Origin: an uncultured Bacteroidales bacterium
GTDB lineage: Bacteria > Bacteroidota > Bacteroidia > Bacteroidales > P3
DNA length: 44,926 nucleotides
NCBI GenBank assembly: GCA_900316055.1
Contig: ONBK01000015.1
Location: forward strand, 1-44,926
Reading direction: 5' to 3'
Shown: positions 31,866 through 40,428 of the stretch, one piece after another
Position numbering within the stretch: the stretch's first letter is position 1
How the letters are laid out: each line of letters begins with the position of its first letter
Translations under genes and position numbers: made by a program
Notes under the pieces: model-generated
Databases searched by the model: none
Told to the model about the DNA's origin: nothing
The model's input: only the letters and a program-made list of their open reading frames with translations

Positions 31866-34766
31866 TTAGAGTTTGCGTTTAATTTCGATGACTTCGTAGG
31901 CTTCGACGATGTCGCCAACCTTGATGTCGTTGTAGTTTTCGATGTTCAAGCCGCAGTCTTGACCGCTGACGACTTCTTTGACGTCGTCCTTGAAGCGCTT
32001 GAGGGAGGCCAGCTTGCCGGTGTAGACCACGATACCGTCGCGGATGATACGCACGTTGTGGCTGCGCTGAATCTTGCCGTCCAAGCACATACAGCCGGCG
32101 ATGGTACCCACCTTGCTGATTTTGAAGGTCTCGCGAATCTCGAGGTTGGCCACGATCTTCTCCTGCGTCTCGGGGGCGAGCATACCCTCGATAGCGTCTT
32201 TGAGCTCGTTGATGGCGTCGTAGATGATGCTGTAGAGGCGGATGTCGATATGCTCGGTCTCGGCCATCTTGCGGGCGCCCACAGAGGGACGCACCTGGAA
32301 GCCGATGATGATGGCGTCGGACGACATGGCCAGCATGACGTCGTTCTCCGAAATCTGACCCACGGCCTTGTGGATGACGTTGACTTGCACCTCGTCGGTA
32401 CCGAGTTTGATGAGCGAGTCGCTGAGGGCTTCCACGGAGCCGTCCACATCGCCTTTGACGATGATGTTGAGTTCCTTGAAGTTGCCGAGGGCGCGACGGC
32501 GGCCAATCTCCTCAAGGGTAAGGTGCGTCTGGGTGCGGAGGCCCATCTCGCGCTGCAACTGGGTACGCTTGGCGGCGATATCCTTGGCCTCTTTCTCGTT
32601 CTCGGTGACGTTGAAGGTGTCGCCAGCCTGGCAGGCGCCGGTGAGTCCGAGGAGCAGCACAGGCTGCGAGGGACCGGCAGAGGTCACCTCCTGGTTACGC
32701 TCGTTGTACATGGCACGTACACGGCCTGCAATAGCACCGGCCACGATGGGGTCGCCCTTGCGGATGGTGCCTTCCTGCACCAGCAGTTTGGCGATGTAAC
32801 CGCGACCTTTGTCGAGCGAGCTCTCGATGACCACACCCTTGGCGCGTTTGTTGGGGTTGCCTTTCAGCTCCATGATGTCGGCTTGGAGGATCACTTTCTC
32901 AAGCAGTTCCTCAACGCCGATGCCCTTCTTGGCACTGATGTCCTGGCTCTGGTATTTACCGCCCCATTCCTCGACCAAGAGGTTCATGTTGGCCAACTCG
33001 GTCTTGATACGGTCGGGGTCGGCACCAGGTTTATCAATTTTGTTGATGGCGAAGACGATAGGCACACCGGCCGACTGGGCGTGGTTGATAGCCTCGATGG
33101 TCTGCGGCATGATTTTGTCGTCTGCGGCGATGACGATGATGGCGATATCTGTCATCTTGGCACCGCGGGCACGCATGGCGGTGAAGGCCTCGTGACCAGG
33201 GGTGTCGAGGAAGGTAATCTTCCGGCCGTCGGCGGTCTGCACTTCGTAAGCACCGATGTGCTGGGTGATGCCGCCCGCCTCGCCGGCGATGACGTTGGTC
33301 TTGCGGATATAGTCGAGCAGCGAGGTCTTACCGTGGTCGACGTGACCCATCACGGTGATGATGGGGTTGCGTGGCACGAGGTCCTCGGGACGGTCCTCTT
33401 CCTCTATCTGATGCAGTGTGTTGACCACATCTTCGGAGGCGAAGTTGACTTCGAAACCGAACTCGTCGGCGATGAGCTTGATGGTCTCGGCATCGAGACG
33501 CTGGTTGATGCTCACGAAGATACCGACGCTCATACAGGTGGCGATAATCTTGGTCACCGGCACGTTCATCATGGTGGCCAGTTCGTTGGCGGTGACAAAC
33601 TCGGTCACCTGCAGCACTTTCTGGTTCTCCATCTCGTGCAGCATCTCCTCCTCCATCTGGGCGTGGACTTTCTGACGCTTTTCGCGGTTGTGTTTAGAAG
33701 TCTTACTCTTGCCCATGGGCGAGAGGCGGGCGAGGGTGTCGCGGATCTGCTTCTCAATTTCGTTGTCGTCAATCTCGACGGGTTTCTTCTCCTCTTTCTT
33801 TTTCTTCTTCTTGGGATTCTGTTGCTGCTGTGCAGCGTTCTTTTGGCTCTCTTTCTTGGCTTTCTCCTTCTCCTTGCTCTCTTTCTTAGCCACCTCGGCG
33901 CCAATCTTCTTCACCTCCTGGGCGCTGACGGCGTCCTTCTTGGTGTGCTTGCGTTTACGCTTGCTACCAGGAGTGTCGGCACCGTCCTTGGAGAACTGAC
34001 TGAGGTCAATCTTGTCGAGCACTTTGGGACCCTCAAGCTTGGTGTATTGGGTCTCAATGAACTCGGGTTCTGGCTTGGGCTCAGGTTTGGGAGCCTCCTC
34101 GACGGGAGCGGGCTGCGGTTCCGGCTCGGGTTTAGGCTCTTCCTTGGCTTTCGCCTCACTCTTGGGTTTGGCGGCAGCGGCGGGCGAGATGGCGGGTTCT
34201 TTCTTTTCGCCTTTCTTCTTTTTCTTCTTGTCTGGACGCATGCGCTGGTTGAGGGCGCTGAGGTCAATCTTGCCCACCACATTGAAGGGACTGTTGGGGT
34301 CCTGCTGAGGCTGGTCGTCGGAGGTCTCTTCGACTTCTTCGACTTCTTCGACTTCTTCTTCTGAGGGCTCGGAGAATTCTGGAGTTTCCACAGTTTCGGG
34401 AGTCTCCGGTTCTTCTTGGGATTCCGGCATGGGCTCGGGTTCCGGTTCCGGTTCGGGCTCGGCTTGGTTCTTCGCGTGGGTGTAGTTCTTGATAATCACC
34501 TCTTCGTTCTCGGGTTCCGGCTCTTTCTTGACTTCTACCTCCACGACGCGGTTGCTGCCACTGGTCATAAGCTCGATTTTATCGGCTTCCTCCTTCACCT
34601 TGCGTTCGCTCTGGAAAGCCGTGGCCAGCAGTTCATACTGCTCCTCACTAATCTTCGTATTGGGGCTGGCGTCCACCTGATGCCCCTTCTTGGCAAGGTA
34701 CTCCGCGAGGGTCTGGATGCCCACGTTGAAGTCCTTGGCTACCTTATTCAGTCTGAAACTTGCCAT
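31866..34766 (-). CDS. infB: Translation initiation factor IF-2
   Basis: 966 residues. The N-terminal IF2-N helix domain ([28 protein letters not shown]) is followed by a long charged, Pro/Glu/Lys-rich linker (about 90-370). A G domain follows with GHVDHGKTS near 470, DTPGHEAF and NKID, then domains II-IV. IF-2 brings fMet-tRNA to the 30S subunit and promotes subunit joining. The linker has an [10 protein letters not shown] run and KKKKKK runs, normal for the family. It is the last protein gene of rimP-nusA-infB; the 128-base gap to nusA is mainly a repeat tract. Confidence 0.98.
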   Translation of the reverse strand: MASFRLNKVAKDFNVGIQTLAEYLAKKGHQVDASPNTKISEEQYELLATAFQSERKVKEEADKIELMTSGSNRVVEVEVKKEPEPENEEVIIKNYTHAKNQAEPEPEPEPEPMPESQEEPETPETVETPEFSEPSEEEVEEVEEVEETSDDQPQQDPNSPFNVVGKIDLSALNQRMRPDKKKKKKGEKKEPAISPAAAAKPKSEAKAKEEPKPEPEPQPAPVEEAPKPEPKPEPEFIETQYTKLEGPKVLDKIDLSQFSKDGADTPGSKRKRKHTKKDAVSAQEVKKIGAEVAKKESKEKEKAKKESQKNAAQQQQNPKKKKKKEEKKPVEIDDNEIEKQIRDTLARLSPMGKSKTSKHNREKRQKVHAQMEEEMLHEMENQKVLQVTEFVTANELATMMNVPVTKIIATCMSVGIFVSINQRLDAETIKLIADEFGFEVNFASEDVVNTLHQIEEEDRPEDLVPRNPIITVMGHVDHGKTSLLDYIRKTNVIAGEAGGITQHIGAYEVQTADGRKITFLDTPGHEAFTAMRARGAKMTDIAIIVIAADDKIMPQTIEAINHAQSAGVPIVFAINKIDKPGADPDRIKTELANMNLLVEEWGGKYQSQDISAKKGIGVEELLEKVILQADIMELKGNPNKRAKGVVIESSLDKGRGYIAKLLVQEGTIRKGDPIVAGAIAGRVRAMYNERNQEVTSAGPSQPVLLLGLTGACQAGDTFNVTENEKEAKDIAAKRTQLQREMGLRTQTHLTLEEIGRRRALGNFKELNIIVKGDVDGSVEALSDSLIKLGTDEVQVNVIHKAVGQISENDVMLAMSSDAIIIGFQVRPSVGARKMAETEHIDIRLYSIIYDAINELKDAIEGMLAPETQEKIVANLEIRETFKISKVGTIAGCMCLDGKIQRSHNVRIIRDGIVVYTGKLASLKRFKDDVKEVVSGQDCGLNIENYNDIKVGDIVEAYEVIEIKRKL

Positions 34767-34790
34767 ATTGTCGAGTCCTCCTTTTCTTTT

Positions 34791-34888
34791 TGTTTTAAGG
34801 GTTTTAAAGGTTTGAGAGGTTTAAGAGGTTTAAAGGGTCTGACCTTTTTAACCTTTCAAGCGAAGCGAACCTTTTTAACGCTTCAACC
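34791..34888. repeat. GGTTT(A/G)A tandem tract between nusA and infB
   Basis: A run of GTTTTAAAGGTTTGAGAGG and TTTAAGAGGTTTAAAGGG units is followed by CTTTTTAACCTTT units of the opposite sense. The two halves can fold back on one another (AAAGGG... / ...CCTTT). A similar run lies at 7445-7505. Confidence 0.75.
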
Positions 34889-34894
34889 TTCTTT

Positions 34895-36130
34895 TTATTC
34901 AAACTCTGATTTCAGCACCTCGATGACGTGGTCGATGGTCTCTTCTTCGAGGTCGGTGCGGGTCAAAAGCTCATCCTTCGGCAGCGCCAGCACGCTCTTG
35001 GCGGTGTCGCAGCCAATCTTGATGAGTTCGTCGATAATCCACTGGTCGATTTCGTCGTTGAATTCCACCAATGCCACATCGTCGTAGTCTTCGTCGGTGT
35101 CGCGGTAGACCTCGATTTCGTAGCCCACGAGTTTGGAAGCCAACTTGATGTTGTAGCCGCCCTTACCGATGGCTAAACTCACCTGGTCGGGCTGCATGAA
35201 TACCTCGGCCTTCTTCTCTTCCTCGTTAATCTTGATGTTGCTCACCTTGGCGGGCGAGAGGGCGCGCTGGATCATCACGTCGACACGCGGGGTGTAGTTG
35301 ATGACGTCGATGTTCTCGTTGCGCAACTCGCGAACGATACCGTGGATACGGCCACCCTTCACACCCACGCAGCTTCCCACGGGGTCAATGCGGTCGTCGT
35401 AGCTCTCCACAGCCACCTTGGCGCGCTCACCAGGCTGGCGGACGATATTCTTGATGGTGATGAGGCCGTCGTAGATTTCGGGAACCTCGGCTTCCAATAG
35501 GCGCTCCAGGAAGATGGGGCTGGTGCGCGAGAGGACGATGATGGGGCTGTTGTTCTTCATCTCCACCTTCAGCACCACGGCACGCACGGTGTCGCCTTTG
35601 CGGAAGTGGTCGGCGGGAATCTGCTCGCTCTTGGGGAGCACCAGCTCGATTTTCTCGTCGTCGAGGATGAGCACCTCTTTGTTCCAAGGCTGGTAGACCT
35701 CACCGACGATGACCTCACCCACTTTCTCCTTGTACTTCTGGAAGATGAGGCTCTTCTCGTAGTCCTGAATCTTGCTCACCAAGTTCTGGCGGATGCTGAG
35801 AATCTCGCGGCGGCCGAAGTCGCTCATCAGGATAGGCTCGGAACACTCCTCGCCAACCTCGAAGTCCGACTCAATCTTCTGGGCGTCGCTCAGCGCTATC
35901 TCGCGGCTGTCGTCCTCCACTTCGCCGTCTTCGACGATAGTGCGGTTGCGGAAGATTTCCAAGTCACCCTTGTCGATGTTGACGATGATGTCGAAATTGT
36001 CTTCCGAGCCGTAACGTTTGGCCAATGCCGTGCGGAACACCTCTTCGAGGATGCGCATCAAAGTCTCGCGGTCGATGTTCTTAAATTCCTTGAATTCCTG
36101 AAAGGAACCACTCAAGTCTAAGGTTTTCAT
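34895..36130 (-). CDS. nusA: Transcription termination/antitermination factor NusA
   Basis: 411 residues. The N-terminal RNA-polymerase-binding domain (1-125) is followed by an S1 domain (about 135-200), KH1 and KH2 (about 210-350, with VGVKGGRIHGIVREL and AIGKGGYNIKLASKL) and a short helical C-terminus. It modulates pausing, termination and antitermination. FQEFKEFKNIDR at the N-terminus is normal NusA sequence. It follows rimP by 46 bases, and the leader hairpin of this operon may be a target of NusA itself. Confidence 0.97.
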   Translation of the reverse strand: MKTLDLSGSFQEFKEFKNIDRETLMRILEEVFRTALAKRYGSEDNFDIIVNIDKGDLEIFRNRTIVEDGEVEDDSREIALSDAQKIESDFEVGEECSEPILMSDFGRREILSIRQNLVSKIQDYEKSLIFQKYKEKVGEVIVGEVYQPWNKEVLILDDEKIELVLPKSEQIPADHFRKGDTVRAVVLKVEMKNNSPIIVLSRTSPIFLERLLEAEVPEIYDGLITIKNIVRQPGERAKVAVESYDDRIDPVGSCVGVKGGRIHGIVRELRNENIDVINYTPRVDVMIQRALSPAKVSNIKINEEEKKAEVFMQPDQVSLAIGKGGYNIKLASKLVGYEIEVYRDTDEDYDDVALVEFNDEIDQWIIDELIKIGCDTAKSVLALPKDELLTRTDLEEETIDHVIEVLKSEFE

Positions 36131-36176
36131 TTATATTATTGCTTGATTGTTTGATTGCTTAATTCATCACTCATCA

Positions 36177-36617
36177 TTAAAACTTGATTGCCACCCTTGC
36201 GCTCTTGATATCCTTGTAGGCGAAGCGTAGCGTTTCGGGAGCCTGTTTCTTGGTCCCTTTGGTGCGGAGCACGATGCCCTCCTCCGAGGCATCCTCAAGG
36301 GTGCCTTCTACCTTCTCGCCGTCGAAGGTCACTACCTCGAGGTCGCGGCCCACATTCTTGCGATACTGGCGCGTGAGTTTCAGCGGCTGGTCGGCACCGG
36401 CCGAGGAGACGTTGAGTTCGAAATCCTCCTCCTCGCGGTCGAGGTTGTTCTCGATGGCGCGACTCAGCGCGATGCAGTCGTCGATAACGACCCCGTTGTC
36501 GCCGTCGATGTCGACAAAAATGCGGTTGTCGGGAGTGATTTTCAGGTTCACAAGGAACTTATCGCTCCCGTCAAGAGCGTTGTTAATCAGTTCTAATATC
36601 TTGATTTTCTCTATCAT
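36177..36617 (-). CDS. rimP: Ribosome maturation factor RimP
   Basis: 146 residues, typical size. The N-terminal alpha/beta domain includes VDIDGDNGVVIDDCIALSRAIENNLDREEEDFELNVSSAG, with the family's 'DvSSPG'-like end read as NVSSAG. The C-terminal SH3-like domain (about 85-146) follows. It assists 30S subunit assembly. The frame is open 19 codons further upstream, but the ATG at 36617 begins the conserved sequence and lies behind the promoter and hairpin. First gene of rimP-nusA-infB-tRNA-Arg. Confidence 0.94.
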   Translation of the reverse strand: MIEKIKILELINNALDGSDKFLVNLKITPDNRIFVDIDGDNGVVIDDCIALSRAIENNLDREEEDFELNVSSAGADQPLKLTRQYRKNVGRDLEVVTFDGEKVEGTLEDASEEGIVLRTKGTKKQAPETLRFAYKDIKSARVAIKF

Positions 36618-36628
36618 AACTAATAAAA

Positions 36629-36649
36629 AGAGAGGTTCTCGACCTCTCT
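36629..36649 (-). promoter_or_regulatory. Terminator-like hairpin in the rimP-nusA-infB leader
   Basis: On the minus strand, AGAGAGGT, CGAGA loop, ACCTCTCT, then TTTTT. It lies between the predicted transcription start (about 36653) and the rimP ATG (11 bases downstream of the stem). This is the shape of an intrinsic terminator in a very short leader, so it may act as an attenuator or block ribosome entry. Confidence 0.65.
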
Positions 36650-36659
36650 CATTCCGCTG

Positions 36660-36690
36660 CAAAGATACGAACATTTTTCATACTGGCAAA
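36660..36690 (-). promoter_or_regulatory. Bacteroidota-type promoter of rimP-nusA-infB
   Basis: On the minus strand, TTTG (36690-36687), 19 bases, then TATCTTTG (36667-36660), an exact consensus match. Confidence 0.85.
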
Positions 36691-36902
36691 AAAAAGTTTC
36701 CTTTTTCCTACGTTGGAGTTCGAAAGGGGAAACGACCACGAAAATGCAGTGGCTACTGAGGCGGTTCTATGTGCTGATAAGTTCAATAATTGTAAATAGT
36801 AATTGAAAAGTATACCACCAAAATAATGGTAGCATTCCTCAGCGCAGTCTCTGTGACAGGGACCATTCCCTCGGCCCCACCGGAACCGAGGGGGCGGGAG
36901 TT

Positions 36903-36948
36903 GGAGATGATAGGTCGTTGTTGCCGGTCCCGACAACCTATCATCTCC
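36903..36948. repeat. Inverted repeat, 13-bp perfect stem
   Basis: GGAGATGATAGGT (36903-36915) pairs with ACCTATCATCTCC (36936-36948). Partial pairing continues inward around TGCCGGTCCC. No T run follows, so it is not a simple terminator. Confidence 0.85.
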
Positions 36949-36958
36949 GACGGGGGTA

Positions 36959-37014
36959 GGAGATGGTATGGTGTTGGTACGGAGATGGTACGGTGTTGAT
37001 ACGGTGTTGGTATC
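36959..37014. repeat. Tandem repeat, 2.5 units of 22 bases
   Basis: Two 22-base units beginning GGAGATGGTA and ending GTTG(G/A)TAC differ at two positions. A further half unit follows. The GGAGATG start is shared with the arm of the inverted repeat just upstream. Confidence 0.85.
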
Positions 37015-37059
37015 TTCTCGCTACTGATTATCAATGTGTTATATGTTTATTAAAGCAAT

Positions 37060-37093
37060 AAAATACACATAACCAAATGGTTATGTGTATTTT
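37060..37093. terminator. Long AT-rich hairpin, probable bidirectional terminator
   Basis: A 15-bp perfect stem centred on an AAAT loop (ACACATAACC / GGTTATGTGT plus outer A/T pairs), with T residues on the right and A residues on the left. It lies between the RHS-tip array and the repeat interval. The right arm also contains TATTTTTG, a chance match to a promoter box. Confidence 0.55.
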
Positions 37094-37199
37094 TGCGCTT
37101 GTAATTTATTGATTTTCAATCCGCGTTCCGGACGGCTTAATATGCCAAATTCACCGTCGGAAGAGGGCTCCGTCAAGGGGCAAAAGACCAGCGTGAGGT

Positions 37200-37442
37200 T
37201 CAAGAGTTTCCTCTCATGCAGGCTTTTGCAAAATCCTTGCTATTCTTATTGCCGCCCTCACCTGTTCCAGTGAAATATCCATTACTTGTATATATGATGT
37301 TACCGTCTTTATCTTGTTTACTCATTCTTGTTCTTATTGCCTCATAGAAACCACCTTTTGTGTCATTTGCCATGTTGTTAATGGCAGCAGCATAATAATC
37401 GGCAACGGTTGCATTTGACGTTTTTGAAGGAACATTATCTAA
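37200..37442 (-). pseudogene. Remnant of a toxin-tip C-terminal domain
   Basis: An open stretch of 80 codons without a start begins right after the TAA of the 37443 gene, in the same frame, and ends at a TGA. It reads DNVPSKTSNATVADYYAAAI and later NGYFTGTGEGGNKNSKDF, like the distal part of a polymorphic toxin domain. No RHS core precedes it. It looks like the leftover of an older tip that was displaced. Confidence 0.5.
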
Positions 37443-37997
37443 TTATGGCATCTCAGGAATTTTATAAAAAATAGAAGTATCTTCAATTGCCATTGTGATT
37501 TTTTCATTCCATTGCATTTGATTTATTTGCAAGATTGTTTCCACTGGCATATTCAATGACTCAACTGCTACATATCTGTCTTTTTTTGTATCATACAGAA
37601 TGTACCAGTCTCTTTCGTCAGAAAAAAAGACATCGCAAGCATTTAATTGGTTTTGGTCTGCGTTAAGATATATGTTTCCATCGTCGGTATATCGTATAGC
37701 TATACTCCTACCATTATATTCTTGAGAAAAGTTGACGATTTCCGGTTCATTTTGAATATGGGCACAGAAAAGTTCATAATTATTGCATAGATATTTGTTC
37801 CTTTCTCTCTCAATCAAAACATAGCATGGTGTATCTTTTGAGGGGCACACTGTGCTCTGTTGCGAATCATACATCTGTAATGTATTTCTCTCAGAATCTA
37901 CAATCATTTGTCCGATTTTGAATAGATTCTCATTTTTCATCGAAGTACAGCTTGTCTCGAATAATAAGAGAAATAATAAGTAATAGTGACTTTTCAT
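37443..37997 (-). CDS. Lipoprotein, probable immunity protein for the 37994-38785 tip
   Basis: 184 residues. Lipoprotein signal with LLFETSC (Cys 17) followed by TSMKN. The mature part is charged and polar with no family I can name. The ATG overlaps the stop of the toxin tip (4 bases), the tight coupling expected of a toxin-immunity pair. Its secretion implies that the toxin is neutralised outside the cytoplasm. The coding sequence is AT-rich. Confidence 0.6.
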   Translation of the reverse strand: MKSHYYLLFLLLFETSCTSMKNENLFKIGQMIVDSERNTLQMYDSQQSTVCPSKDTPCYVLIERERNKYLCNNYELFCAHIQNEPEIVNFSQEYNGRSIAIRYTDDGNIYLNADQNQLNACDVFFSDERDWYILYDTKKDRYVAVESLNMPVETILQINQMQWNEKITMAIEDTSIFYKIPEMP

Positions 37998-38785
37998 TTC
38001 CGAATGTATTTTTGTAATGATTTAGGAGTTCTTTCGTCATTTGGAGCCATATACCAATTACCCTTACTATCGTACTGCGTCAATCCATCACGTCTAGAAA
38101 TAATGTAATAATTTGTGGGTATTTTTGAAGCATTTTTTATATCTTTTTTACTGGGTTTTCCTGTACCGCCTCTCCCTTCCTTCGTTCCTGGATGAACATG
38201 AACACGGAATTTCCTGGTTCCTCTTTTATAATAGTCTCCAACTTTATAAGTACCCCAACTAGAAGTCGAAGTGTTTTTATTCCAGTCATCAACATCCAGA
38301 CAGGGTTCCCCTTTAAAGTTATCATATCCCCATCCTCCCAACTCTATGCATGAGGCAAATGATATGAAACGCATTATTTCAACGCCCTCAGCTTGCTTGC
38401 CATTGGGTGCATTAAATCCAGTTTTTGAAATATCATCTCCAACATCCTTCCCGTTTAGGATGCCTTTGCTTACTTTTAAAGTATTTTGGCCATTATCTGT
38501 ACTAATAATATCGAAATTATCAGATGTTTTTCTTGTTAATATCAAAGAACCATTGGCTGTGTTTAATTTATATTCATCTATTTCTTCTCCGTCAGGATCC
38601 ACCAACTTCACTGGATTCCACGCACAGTAGGCATAAGGGCTAATTGATGGGTACTTGTTGGCCAGCGGGTCAACGCTCAGCCAGCCGGTCATCAACTCGT
38701 GGTCCATGTAGCGGGCACCGAAGTACCCGAAGCCGGTTTCTTCATCGCGTTCTTTGCCGGTGAAAACGAAGGGGTAAAACGACAC
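37994..38785 (-). CDS. Orphan RHS tip with JAB-like toxin domain
   Basis: 263 residues. The RHS-associated core begins almost at once (FTGKERDEETGFGYFGARY..., 8-66, ending LVDPDG). The C-terminal domain follows, containing RVHVHPGTKEGRGGTGKPSKKD. The H-x-H-P ... PSxxD arrangement is that of JAB/MPN metalloproteases, as in JAB-like RHS toxins. There is no shell, no signal peptide and only a GTG start with no clear ribosome-binding site, so it may be silent until recombined onto an RHS gene. An immunity-like lipoprotein gene overlaps its stop. Confidence 0.8.
   Translation of the reverse strand: MSFYPFVFTGKERDEETGFGYFGARYMDHELMTGWLSVDPLANKYPSISPYAYCAWNPVKLVDPDGEEIDEYKLNTANGSLILTRKTSDNFDIISTDNGQNTLKVSKGILNGKDVGDDISKTGFNAPNGKQAEGVEIMRFISFASCIELGGWGYDNFKGEPCLDVDDWNKNTSTSSWGTYKVGDYYKRGTRKFRVHVHPGTKEGRGGTGKPSKKDIKNASKIPTNYYIISRRDGLTQYDSKGNWYMAPNDERTPKSLQKYIRK
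38588..38764 (-). repeat. RHS core copy 1
   Basis: 59 codons from FTGKERDEE to DPDG. It shares long identical DNA runs with copies 2 (40127) and 4 (43367). GC-rich compared with the surrounding domains. Confidence 0.88.
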
Positions 38786-38829
38786 GAAAAACGTGCTGTT
38801 ATTATTGTCGGTTTTATGTGCAGAATGGC

Positions 38830-39456
38830 TCAGTTTTTATTTGTTTCTTCAACATTTACTTGTTTCATGGAACCATTTGGAAATATTTTAAATTTGGACA
38901 ATAATGTGTCTATAAATTTATCATGGTCTCGCCAACAATACCATTTGTATTCCAAAAAATTTTTACTGATAGCAATTTCACCTCGGCCGAGAGTTTTTTC
39001 ATCCAATTCGTAATACAGGCCACCATGTGCATCTACAAATGGCAAATTCATCCTGCTGACCATATTACCGTTGAAATCGTACGAGATTACATCAATGTAT
39101 TTCAATTCAATATTGGCCACTTCGTATTGGTGTACTAGAAAGACATACCAACCTGTTTCGCATTTTACTTTGAAAGATGGACTGGCTTTGAAAAAAGGAG
39201 GAATGGGAGCCACGTATTGAATCATGCTACTATCAATTTCTTTCGAATGACCATAGAACGGGTCTGTCTCGAACAGCCTTATTGTTAAATCCATCATTGT
39301 ATCGTTGGGAAACAACGTCTCAAATTGTTCCAGGAAAGCATCAAACATGGGTTGATTGACAGGAAGAGTGTTTGACCTCATTCCTGTGTTTTTTTGAGAA
39401 CATCCCAATAATTTGAATGTTACAAAGAAAATAATAAAATAATACTTGCAACGCAC
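38830..39456 (-). CDS. Lipoprotein, probable immunity protein for the 39467-40372 tip
   Basis: 208 residues from a GTG start. The start is chosen because AAGGAGG (39462-39468) lies five bases before it, and because it gives a clean lipoprotein signal (MRCKYYFIIFFVTFKLLGC, Cys 19). The ribosome-binding site overlaps the TAA of the toxin gene (TAAGGAGG), so translation is coupled. Longer in-frame starts inside the toxin gene are less likely. No known family; mixed alpha/beta with many aromatic residues. Confidence 0.62.
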   Translation of the reverse strand: MRCKYYFIIFFVTFKLLGCSQKNTGMRSNTLPVNQPMFDAFLEQFETLFPNDTMMDLTIRLFETDPFYGHSKEIDSSMIQYVAPIPPFFKASPSFKVKCETGWYVFLVHQYEVANIELKYIDVISYDFNGNMVSRMNLPFVDAHGGLYYELDEKTLGRGEIAISKNFLEYKWYCWRDHDKFIDTLLSKFKIFPNGSMKQVNVEETNKN

Positions 39457-39466
39457 AGAAACCTCC

Positions 39467-40372
39467 TTATCTAGAATATCTTGATGATGCATTTTTACGG
39501 TATTTTGCGCCTTGATTTTTTCCGTTGGTATAACATCTGTACCCTCCTGGGTAGGCCCGCTCTTTACTATTTCTTGGACAATAAATATACGCCTGAAACA
39601 CTCCTTTGGATCCACTGTCTTTTAGGTTCTTTTTCATCGCAGCCACAAACCTACTATCATTACCTTTTTCCTCGGGGTTCCATGTACCCAAGGCAATTCC
39701 TTCCTGGCTAGGAATTCCCGATGGCCAAATGTCTCCATCCGGATGATTGTGGGTATGATCTCTCAATGTTCCCATTTTACTCATTGCTTCTGAAAAATAT
39801 GAGCCATAGGTATCACCATCGGTCTTGAATGAACAAGATAAAGAGAAGTTTTGAGACTCTTTTCCATCAGGGGTGTTCGCATATCCGATGAGGCTAAACT
39901 CCACCCCGGCGTTGTCTGCAAAAAATTCGAATATTTTATCTGCCTTTCCACCATTAGCACCGAGATGAAACAAAAAACCTTTTTTATCTTTGGTATAGCT
40001 TTGACCTCGGACCAATATACCCTCTTCCATATCAATGTAAGACCCATCCCGTGCATATATTCTATCATTTTCTGAGGCTTCTCTCCAAACCAATTCCCCA
40101 TTACTATTTAGGTCCCATATATCCATTCCATCAGGATCTACCAACTTCACAGGATTCCACGCACAGTATGCATAAGGGCTAATTGATGGGTACTTATCCG
40201 CCATCGGATCAACACTCAGCCAGCCGGTCATCAGCTCGTGATCCATATATCTCGCCCCGAAGTATCCATACCCCGTCTCCTCGTCTCGCTCTTTGCCGGT
40301 GAAATCCGATGAGGAGACACACATGGAGCACATGTGGTTTTGTCTCTCTGTATTATGAATTTGTTGGCTCAA
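39467..40372 (-). CDS. Orphan RHS tip with JAB-like toxin domain
   Basis: 301 residues by the full frame (TTG at 40372); an ATG at 40333 gives 288. The RHS core (24-82) runs from FTGKERDEE to VDPDG. The C-terminal domain contains LRDHTHNHPDGDIWPSG, then GIPSQEGIALG. The H-x-H-x-H-P and PSxE layout resembles the JAB-like toxin motif, with Glu where Asp is usual. No shell or signal peptide. An immunity-like lipoprotein gene starts at its stop. Confidence 0.78.
   Translation of the reverse strand: MSQQIHNTERQNHMCSMCVSSSDFTGKERDEETGYGYFGARYMDHELMTGWLSVDPMADKYPSISPYAYCAWNPVKLVDPDGMDIWDLNSNGELVWREASENDRIYARDGSYIDMEEGILVRGQSYTKDKKGFLFHLGANGGKADKIFEFFADNAGVEFSLIGYANTPDGKESQNFSLSCSFKTDGDTYGSYFSEAMSKMGTLRDHTHNHPDGDIWPSGIPSQEGIALGTWNPEEKGNDSRFVAAMKKNLKDSGSKGVFQAYIYCPRNSKERAYPGGYRCYTNGKNQGAKYRKNASSRYSR
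40127..40303 (-). repeat. RHS core copy 2
   Basis: 59 codons, FTGKERDEE to DPDG. The 41-base segment near 40150-40190 matches copy 4 in inverted orientation with a single mismatch. Confidence 0.88.
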
Positions 40373-40428
40373 CTGTATATTTTGTTGTTATTATGTGCTA
40401 ATTTCGTCTCATTTATTAATTTGTTTCG

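Larger units (their letters stand above)
36691..37199. other. Gene-free interval with inverted and tandem repeats
   Basis: No credible gene. 36868-36892 is a 7-bp hairpin (CCCTCGG/CCGAGGG). 36903-36948 is a large inverted repeat, 36959-37014 a 22-base tandem repeat and 37060-37093 a long AT-rich hairpin. The rest is AT-rich apart from a GC-rich patch near 36850-36960. Confidence 0.7.

Noticed and set aside
31959..34364. Very long open frame on the plus strand opposite infB
   Set aside because: It is a shadow of infB: low-complexity, no start region, no recognisable domain, and infB motifs are complete on the other strand. Similar long antisense frames opposite the M16 (6135-7373), PBP (19960-21822) and ricT (17716-19257) genes are rejected for the same reason.
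34400..34470. [18 protein letters not shown] tract in infB considered as a member of the dispersed repeat set
   Set aside because: Pro/Glu-rich low complexity is typical of the IF-2 linker, and the unit is a codon pair, not one of the dispersed unit types.
36079..36107. Repeat-like GAATTCAAGGAATTTAAG at the nusA start considered as another inserted tract
   Set aside because: FQEFKEFKNIDR is the normal N-terminus of Bacteroidota NusA, so the similarity to tandem tracts is probably coincidental.
36959..37014. Tandem 22-base repeat considered as a CRISPR array
   Set aside because: Units are directly adjacent with no spacers, and no cas genes are present.
37088..37095. TATTTTTG read as a plus-strand promoter box
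   Set aside because: It lies in the arm of a perfect hairpin and there is no TTTG-like box 19-21 bases upstream, nor a gene downstream.
37085..37273. Small plus-strand open frame left of the RHS array
   Set aside because: It starts inside a hairpin, runs antisense to the toxin remnant and shows no protein-like pattern.
38830..39615. Longer version of the immunity-like lipoprotein starting inside the toxin gene
   Set aside because: The extra 53 residues overlap the toxin frame. The GTG at 39456 has a strong AAGGAGG and gives a proper lipoprotein signal.
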